DNA of 11,063 nucleotides from Bog-756 sp036553725 (lineage in GTDB: Bacteria; Actinomycetota; Acidimicrobiia; Acidimicrobiales; RAAP-2). Below, piece after piece: positions 7,298 through 11,063 of the stretch; the stretch's first letter is position 1, and every line of letters starts with the position of its first letter. The stretch spans positions 1 to 11,063 of the forward strand of contig DATBOO010000106.1 of assembly GCA_036553725.1 (NCBI GenBank), read 5' to 3'. The notes below the pieces were generated by a model, which was not told where the DNA came from, did no database searches, and was given only the letters and a program-made list of their open reading frames with translations. A program made the translations under genes and the position numbers.

Positions 7298-7753
7298 TCA
7301 GCGTGAGAGCCAGGCGCCCGGTTCGGTGGTCAGCTTCTGGACGGACCGGGGGAGCCGGCCCGACACGATGTCGGCGATGGAAACCTGTTCGAGGACGGCC
7401 CGGAGGCTGGCCCGGACGGCGACCCAGACATCCTGCAGGTGCTCGGCCGAGCCCTCATAGGTGGCGGCCTCGGGCCGCAGCCCCCGGACCTCGGCCAGGG
7501 GTCCGTCGAGCGGGCGGATGACCTCGGCCACGGTGATGGATGCCGCCGGACGCGACAGCCGGTAGCCGCCCTCGGCGCCCCGCTGGCTGACCAGCAGACC
7601 GGCCCGGCGCATGTCGTTCAGGATGCTCTCGAGGAATTTGGCCGGGAGATGTTGGGAGTTGGCCAACGATTCGGCGGTGACCGGGCCCCCGTCCGCATCG
7701 GCCAGCGTGCACAGGGCCCGGACCGCGTAGTCCACCTTGGCGGAGATATACAC
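7298..7753 (-). CDS. Rrf2-family transcriptional regulator without Fe-S cysteines
   Basis: A GTG start gives 151 residues opening with YISAKVDYAVRALCTLA, the usual first helix of Rrf2 proteins, so the start is well fixed although no ribosome site is visible (perhaps leaderless or coupled). The winged helix-turn-helix follows: VTAESLANSQHLPAKFLESILNDMRRAGLL, then the wing QRGAEGGYRLSRP, then ITVAEVIRPLDGPL. The cysteine triad that binds an Fe-S cluster in IscR and NsrR is absent; the only cysteine is Cys15 in helix 1. That places it with CymR-like members, which sense sulfur status through protein partners rather than a cluster (family knowledge; the application here is inference). It is the last gene after the importer, 38 bases behind the permease, and may repress that operon and itself. 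Confidence 0.88.
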   Translation of the reverse strand: MYISAKVDYAVRALCTLADADGGPVTAESLANSQHLPAKFLESILNDMRRAGLLVSQRGAEGGYRLSRPAASITVAEVIRPLDGPLAEVRGLRPEAATYEGSAEHLQDVWVAVRASLRAVLEQVSIADIVSGRLPRSVQKLTTEPGAWLSR

Positions 7754-7791
7754 AGGATGGATTCTGTCAGAGTGGCGAGCGGTTGTTCCGA

Positions 7792-8760
7792 CTAGCCGGA
7801 GGAGGCGTCGAGCAGTCCGTAGCGCCCCCGGACCGACCGGTCGACCCGGCTGAAGGCGACATCCACCATGATCCCGATGAACACGATGACGATCATCAGG
7901 GCCACCACGGTGGGGAAGTCATTCTGGGTCAGGGCGTTGACGGTGCGGCCTCCCAGGCTGAGCGGGTTGACCAGGATCAGGAACTCCCCGGCCATCAGCG
8001 CGTGCCAGGCAAAGGCCCACCCCTGCTTCAGCCCGCCGAGAACGGTGGGGAAGGCGGCGGGCAGGACCACCCGGCGTTCGAGGGACAGCCCGCGGGCGCC
8101 GAGGATCCGCCCCGCCCGCACCAGGCCCGGCGGCACCTGGTCGATGCCGGTGATGAATCCGTTGGCCACCGCCGGTGCCGCGCCGAGCACCATCATCAGG
8201 ATGATCGCCTTGGCGTTCTGGCCGAAGACCATGAAGCCGAGGGGGTACCAGAGCACCGAGGGCATGGTCTGCATGCCGGTGAGCAGCGAGCCGATGCCGG
8301 CCCGAACCACGGGGATCCGGGCCACGGCCGTCCCGACGATGCCGCCGATGACGATGACCAGCGCGTAGCCGACGACGGCCTGCTGGGCGGTGGTCCAGAC
8401 CGCCTGCCAGAAGTAGGAGGTGCCGAGGAGATGCCTCAGCTGATGGGTGACCGTGTCCGGTGACTGCAGGATGTAGGGCTTCCAGTGGGCCCAGACCGCA
8501 ACCTGCCAGACCAGGACGATGATGGCGAAGGCGATGAGCTTGGGCCAGGTGGCCCTCCACAGGCGCCGGGGCACGGTCCCCTTCACCGAGTGCCCGGCTC
8601 CGCCGAGGGCGTCGAGGCCGGCGAGGGCCCGGTCCAGGGTCAGGACCGGAGGGGCGCCGGCCGGGCTGGTGCCGGTCACCGCCACGCCGGTCACCGCCAC
8701 CGGGGGATCCGGCGCGGGTTCGTCGAGGGCGGCGGCGGTCACCGGGTGGTCAATGGCCAT
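7792..8760 (-). CDS. ABC importer permease, SsuC/TauC type
   Basis: This 322-residue inner-membrane permease of the nitrate/sulfonate/taurine (BPD_transp_1) class forms the homodimeric channel with the adjacent ATPase. Helices begin at about residue 73 (LIAFAIIVLVWQVAVW) and continue through 125-148, 155-180, 184-204 and 286-304. The cytosolic coupling loop that docks on the ATPase is at 208-240 (PPGLVRAGRILGARG, then LPAAFPTVLGGLKQGW), followed by WHALMAGEF, typical of SsuC/TauC. About 70 residues before TM1 form an unusually long Ala/Pro/Gly-rich tail with a tandem VAVTG repeat. The ATG lies inside the end of the ATPase gene (11-base overlap) with a strong GGAGGT eight bases upstream. Sulfonates or taurine are the likely cargo; nitrate or another anion is possible. 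Confidence 0.9.
   Translation of the reverse strand: MAIDHPVTAAALDEPAPDPPVAVTGVAVTGTSPAGAPPVLTLDRALAGLDALGGAGHSVKGTVPRRLWRATWPKLIAFAIIVLVWQVAVWAHWKPYILQSPDTVTHQLRHLLGTSYFWQAVWTTAQQAVVGYALVIVIGGIVGTAVARIPVVRAGIGSLLTGMQTMPSVLWYPLGFMVFGQNAKAIILMMVLGAAPAVANGFITGIDQVPPGLVRAGRILGARGLSLERRVVLPAAFPTVLGGLKQGWAFAWHALMAGEFLILVNPLSLGGRTVNALTQNDFPTVVALMIVIVFIGIMVDVAFSRVDRSVRGRYGLLDASSG
8671..8700 (-). repeat. Exact 15-bp tandem duplication in the permease N-terminus
   Basis: The 15-base unit GCCGGTCACCGCCAC occurs at 8671-8685 and again, identical, at 8686-8700 (plus strand). It encodes VAVTG twice at residues 21-30 of the permease tail, before any membrane helix. Confidence 0.85.
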
Positions 8761-9616
8761 GCCGGCCCACCTCCGCCCGCAGCTGATCGGTCACCGAGGC
8801 GGCCAGGCCGGCGATCTCCGCCGAGTCGATGCGCCGCGGCCGGGGCAGGTCCACGGGATACGCGGCCGCTACCCGCCCCGGCCGGCTGGTCAGCAGCACG
8901 ATCCGGTCGCCCAGCCGGGCTGCCTCTCGCACGTTGTGGGTGACGAAGAGGACGGTGAAGCCCCGGTCGGTCCACAACGACTCGAGCTCGTCGTGGAGGA
9001 GGTCGCGGGTGATGGCATCGAGCGCGCCGAACGGCTCATCCATCAGCAATAGGCCGGCGTCCTGAGCCAGGGCCCGGGCCAGAGCCGCCCGCTGTCGCAT
9101 CCCTCCCGACAGCTCGTGCGGTCGTTTGGACCCGAAGCCTCCGAGATGCACCCGCTCGAGAAGATCGTCGGCCACCGTCCTGCGCTCGGACTTGGCCACG
9201 CCGCGGAGCCGGAGCGGGAGCTCCACGTTGGCGGCCACCGTCAGCCACGGAAACAAGGCGGAGTCCTGGAACAGCAGGGCGATGCCCGTCCCGCTGGTAC
9301 CGGGCACGGTCCGTGGACGCTTCGACGATCCATTCGACGGGAGGTCCGAGGCTCCGCCGTCGGGATCGCCGAAGTGGACGTCGACCGTGCCCACCGTGGG
9401 CCGATCGAGGCCGGCCGCCAGATTGAGCAGCGTGGTCTTGCCGCATCCCGAAGCACCCACCAGGCAGACGAACTCGCCGGGAGCGATGTCGAGCGAGATG
9501 TCCTGGAGGGCAGTCAACCCGGTCTCGCCCCGGCCGTGGCGCTTGGACACCCCGGCCAGGGTCACCGAAGGGGCCTGGGCCTTGGTCCGCGACGGAGCCA
9601 GGGCCGGGCCGGTCAC
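8750..9616 (-). CDS. ABC importer ATP-binding protein, SsuB/TauB type
   Basis: This 288-residue nucleotide-binding subunit powers the importer from the cytosolic side. Visible motifs are Walker A GASGCGKTT (54-62), Q-loop FQDSALFPW (116-124), signature LSGGMRQR (169-176), Walker B LLLMDEP with catalytic Glu194, D-loop GALD (197-200) and H-loop His227 in FVTHNV. FQDSALFPWLTV followed by the ANVELPL segment is characteristic of the SsuB/TauB/NrtD branch. Between beta strands before the Q-loop (about 83-110) there is a Gly/Ser/Pro/Asp-rich insert longer than I expect for the family. The start is GTG, overlapping the binding-protein stop as GTGA (9613-9616), so the two are translationally coupled. 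Confidence 0.92.
   Translation of the reverse strand: MTGPALAPSRTKAQAPSVTLAGVSKRHGRGETGLTALQDISLDIAPGEFVCLVGASGCGKTTLLNLAAGLDRPTVGTVDVHFGDPDGGASDLPSNGSSKRPRTVPGTSGTGIALLFQDSALFPWLTVAANVELPLRLRGVAKSERRTVADDLLERVHLGGFGSKRPHELSGGMRQRAALARALAQDAGLLLMDEPFGALDAITRDLLHDELESLWTDRGFTVLFVTHNVREAARLGDRIVLLTSRPGRVAAAYPVDLPRPRRIDSAEIAGLAASVTDQLRAEVGRHGH
8769..8774 (-). promoter_or_regulatory. Ribosome binding site of the permease gene
   Basis: GGAGGT on the minus strand inside the last codons of the ATPase gene, eight bases before the permease ATG at 8760. It supports that start and the 11-base gene overlap. Confidence 0.65.
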
Positions 9617-10725
9617 GCCGCCAACTTCGCTTTTCCGCTACCGGTCAGGACCTGGTTGATCGGTGTCAGGTCGAAGATCCCGCTGATGTTGGATGTCGGG
9701 AACCCGGCGGCCTTGGCGTGAGCCAGGTCAGCCACGATCGACGTGGCGATCGGGTCGTTGGTGAAGGTCATGTCCGCAAAGGCGGTGGCCACCTCGGGGG
9801 CCTTGAGGGCCTTGCCGGTGAGGGAGGCCAGTGCGGTGTTGGCGTCCGCCTGGGCCTTGGCCGGCGAGGCATCGAGGAAGGCGGTCGTGGCCAGCTGGCC
9901 CTTCAGCAGGCCGTTCACCACCGCCGGGTTGGCGGCCAGATAGTTCTTCTCGACCACCAGCAGGGTGGTCGAGAACAGCCCCTTGGGCCACTGCGTCTTC
10001 TCGTTCACCAGGATGGACCCGTGGCCCTCGGCCACCAGGCGGGTGGCCCAGGGCTCGGGGACCCAGGCGCCGGCGATCGTGCCGGCTTCGAAGGAGGTGA
10101 GGGTGGTGGCGTTGTCCTCGGGGAGGATGGTCACGTCGCCGCCTCCGCCGTTGGGGCCCGGAAACGTGAGCCCCTGCTTCTTGAGCCAGGTGCGCAAGGC
10201 CACGTCCTGGGTATTGCCGAGCTGCGGGGTGGCGATGGTCTTGCCCTTGAGCTGGCCGGACGAGGTGATCGACGGGGAGACCACCAGCGCGGCTCCGCCG
10301 GAGGTGGCCCCGGCGATGATCCGTATGGCGCCATGCCCCTGGGTATAGGCGTTGATGGCGGAGTTCGGACCCATGTAGGCGGCGTCGAGCGATCCGGCCA
10401 GCAGGGCGGTGACCTCGGCCGGGCCGGCGTTGTAGGTGGCGGTCTGCAGGGTCACCTTGCTCGGAAGGGATCGCTTGAAGTAGCCGTCCTGCACGCCGAC
10501 CAGGGCGGCGGCATGGGTCAGATTGGTGAGGTAGCCGAGGCGAAGGGTGGCCGGCGTATTCGACGCCACCGCCGACACCCCGCCGGCCGCGGCAGTGGTG
10601 GTCGGACTGCCCGAGCTCGAGCCGCAGGCCGCCACGCTGAGGGCGGCTCCGGCCACGGCGGCGACCGCCACCATTCGGCGACCACCGATTCGGCGGCTGC
10701 GGGTACGACGGGACAGGGAAGGCAT
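9613..10725 (-). CDS. ABC importer substrate-binding lipoprotein, SsuA/TauA/NrtA type
   Basis: This 370-residue protein has a basic N-region (SRRTRSRRIGGRR), a hydrophobic stretch and the lipobox VAAC with lipidated Cys34. A Ser/Thr/Gly linker to about residue 57 follows, then a periplasmic-binding-protein type II domain of the NMT1/SsuA family. Diagnostic pieces are LRLGYLTNLTHAAALVGVQDGYF (61-83, split here by position), AGPAEVTALLAGSLDAAYMGP (100-120), AGATSGGAALVV, KGKTIATPQLGNTQDVALRTW (162-180) and GAWVPEPWATRL (219-230). It would capture the solute outside the membrane and hand it to the permease. ATG at 10725 has GAGGAG four bases upstream; a second ATG at residue 18 would leave a signal peptide without most of its positive charges. 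It is the first gene of the operon. Aliphatic sulfonate or taurine is the favoured ligand, inferred from family and regulator. Confidence 0.9.
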   Translation of the reverse strand: MPSLSRRTRSRRIGGRRMVAVAAVAGAALSVAACGSSSGSPTTTAAAGGVSAVASNTPATLRLGYLTNLTHAAALVGVQDGYFKRSLPSKVTLQTATYNAGPAEVTALLAGSLDAAYMGPNSAINAYTQGHGAIRIIAGATSGGAALVVSPSITSSGQLKGKTIATPQLGNTQDVALRTWLKKQGLTFPGPNGGGGDVTILPEDNATTLTSFEAGTIAGAWVPEPWATRLVAEGHGSILVNEKTQWPKGLFSTTLLVVEKNYLAANPAVVNGLLKGQLATTAFLDASPAKAQADANTALASLTGKALKAPEVATAFADMTFTNDPIATSIVADLAHAKAAGFPTSNISGIFDLTPINQVLTGSGKAKLAA

Positions 10726-10729
10726 TGGG

Positions 10730-10735
10730 CTCCTC
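10730..10735 (-). promoter_or_regulatory. Ribosome binding site of the substrate-binding protein gene
   Basis: GAGGAG on the minus strand, four bases before the ATG at 10725. It supports this start over the internal ATG at codon 18. Confidence 0.65.
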
Positions 10736-10755
10736 GTAGGTCTCTTCGGTGCTCG

Positions 10756-10785
10756 TTTATATGGTTAACCTATATTAATAGTAAA
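10756..10785 (-). promoter_or_regulatory. Candidate sigma-70-type promoter of the importer operon
   Basis: On the minus strand, TTTACT (10785-10780) serves as -35 and TATAAA (10761-10756) as -10, with an 18-base spacer. The -10 matches TATAAT at five of six positions and the -35 matches TTGACA at four of six. The stretch 10756-10800 is strikingly AT-rich against its GC-rich surroundings. Transcription would begin near 10748, leaving a leader of about 20 bases with the ribosome site. Confidence 0.55.
10758..10774. promoter_or_regulatory. GGTTAACC-centred inverted repeat over the -10 region, candidate operator
   Basis: TATA-T-GGTTAACC-TATA: the eight-base core (10763-10770) is a perfect palindrome and four flanking bases on each side also pair, with one extra T on the left at 10762. 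It overlaps the -10 box and the promoter spacer, where a bound repressor would block polymerase. CymR/IscR-type Rrf2 proteins bind AT-rich dyads, so the Rrf2 protein of this operon is the obvious candidate (inference). Confidence 0.4.
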
Positions 10786-10805
10786 GAGATAGGAATACAA
10801 ATGGA

Positions 10806-10824
10806 GCCCCGGATTCGCCGGGGC
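10806..10824 (-). terminator. Hairpin, possible terminator of an upstream minus-strand transcript
   Basis: GCCCCGG (10806-10812) and CCGGGGC (10818-10824) form a perfect seven-base stem with a five-base loop. On the minus strand it is followed by the T-rich stretch TCCATTTGTATT, an imperfect U-tract. It sits directly before the importer promoter and would insulate it from transcription entering from the right. Confidence 0.45.
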
Positions 10825-11063
10825 GGAGCCGGCCAGCGTCTCGTCGGCGACCGACCGCACGGTGATCAGGTCGAGGTTGAACGCCTCGGCTGCGGAGAGG
10901 TAGAAGTCGTCCAACTCGAGGTAGACGACGTCCCAACCAGGGAATGGAACCAAGGTGCTGCCCTATTTGGCGAGTCGGTCGAGCGCTGCCCGGTTCTTCT
11001 CCGCGGCAATGCTCATCGGCGCCTTTGTTTCCTCAGAGGTGTCACGTCCCTCTCGACGACCGG
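10825..11063 (-). pseudogene. Unidentified minus-strand coding-like stretch interrupted by TAG
   Basis: This fills most of the 338-base region right of the importer. On the minus strand one frame is open from the window edge, passes an ATG at 11016 with AAGG six bases before it, reads SIAAEKNRAALDRLAK and stops at TAG 10965-10963. The same frame then continues with GC-ending codons and a protein-like sequence (PFPGWDVVYLELDDFYL, then SAAEAFNLDLITVRSVADE) up to the hairpin. Two readings fit: the edge piece is the true C-terminus of an off-window gene, or a single gene broken by a nonsense codon. The second half faintly recalls the end of a PIN domain (D.lYla.Aea..l.LiT), but without its terminal Asp; I do not assign a family. 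Confidence 0.25.

Noticed and set aside
5338..10965. The two in-frame TAG codons as a hint of amber recoding
   Set aside because: The permease gene ends normally with TAG at 7792, and the YihY frame is also truncated, so ordinary gene decay explains the data.
10801..11063. A plus-strand frame starting ATG at 10801 with AGGA six bases upstream and open to the window edge
   Set aside because: Its translation has the Val/Glu/Arg-rich look of an antisense shadow, and the opposite strand reads more naturally. It needs sequence beyond the edge to settle.

Overview
The window looks like a high-GC actinomycete-type chromosome. Codons end mostly in G or C, several starts are GTG, genes overlap by a few bases, and the families present (MMPL exporter, FadD-type ligase, SRPBCC proteins, an Rrf2 regulator with the EHLQDVW-type C-terminal half) are common in Actinomycetota. 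The class cannot be fixed from this sequence. No tRNA, rRNA, insertion sequence, CRISPR array or phage gene is visible.

Left part (1-3462). A plus-strand MMPL/RND exporter enters from the left edge without its N-terminus and ends at 2025. Facing it is a tight minus-strand set: SRPBCC protein A (3357-2974), SRPBCC protein B (2977-2495, four-base ATGA overlap) and a small VOC-fold protein (2488-2108). Their substrates cannot be read from sequence. A stem-loop lies just upstream of the first of these genes.

Middle part (3551-7205). A complete fatty-acyl-CoA synthetase-type AMP-forming ligase runs on the plus strand. Its stop codon overlaps the ATG of a wrecked YihY/BrkB-family membrane protein gene (5278-5506). 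That gene has an in-frame TAG after about 20 codons and loses all family resemblance after about 75 codons, just before the 3' end of the opposing gene. The opposing gene is a 14-helix DHA2-type MFS drug exporter (7205-5562) with a 21-bp tandem repeat near its 5' end.

Right part (7298-10785). One minus-strand operon reads lipoprotein substrate-binding protein, ATPase, permease, Rrf2 regulator, with overlaps of 4 and 11 bases and a 38-base gap. The importer belongs to the SsuABC/TauABC/NrtABC (nitrate/sulfonate/taurine) class. The Rrf2 protein lacks the cysteine triad that holds an Fe-S cluster, so it resembles the CymR-like, sulfur-sensing branch more than IscR/NsrR. An AT-rich promoter with a GGTTAACC-centred inverted repeat over its -10 box sits upstream of the first gene. 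A long bulged hairpin follows the regulator and probably closes the operon. The simplest reading is a sulfonate-type sulfur-scavenging importer that carries its own repressor at the operon end.

Right edge (10806-11063). This holds a hairpin that may end a minus-strand transcript, preceded by coding-like sequence interrupted by a TAG. I could not identify it. Nothing here is a clearly new system. The most useful leads are the decayed YihY gene, the Rrf2/importer pairing with its candidate operator, and the structured elements between genes.
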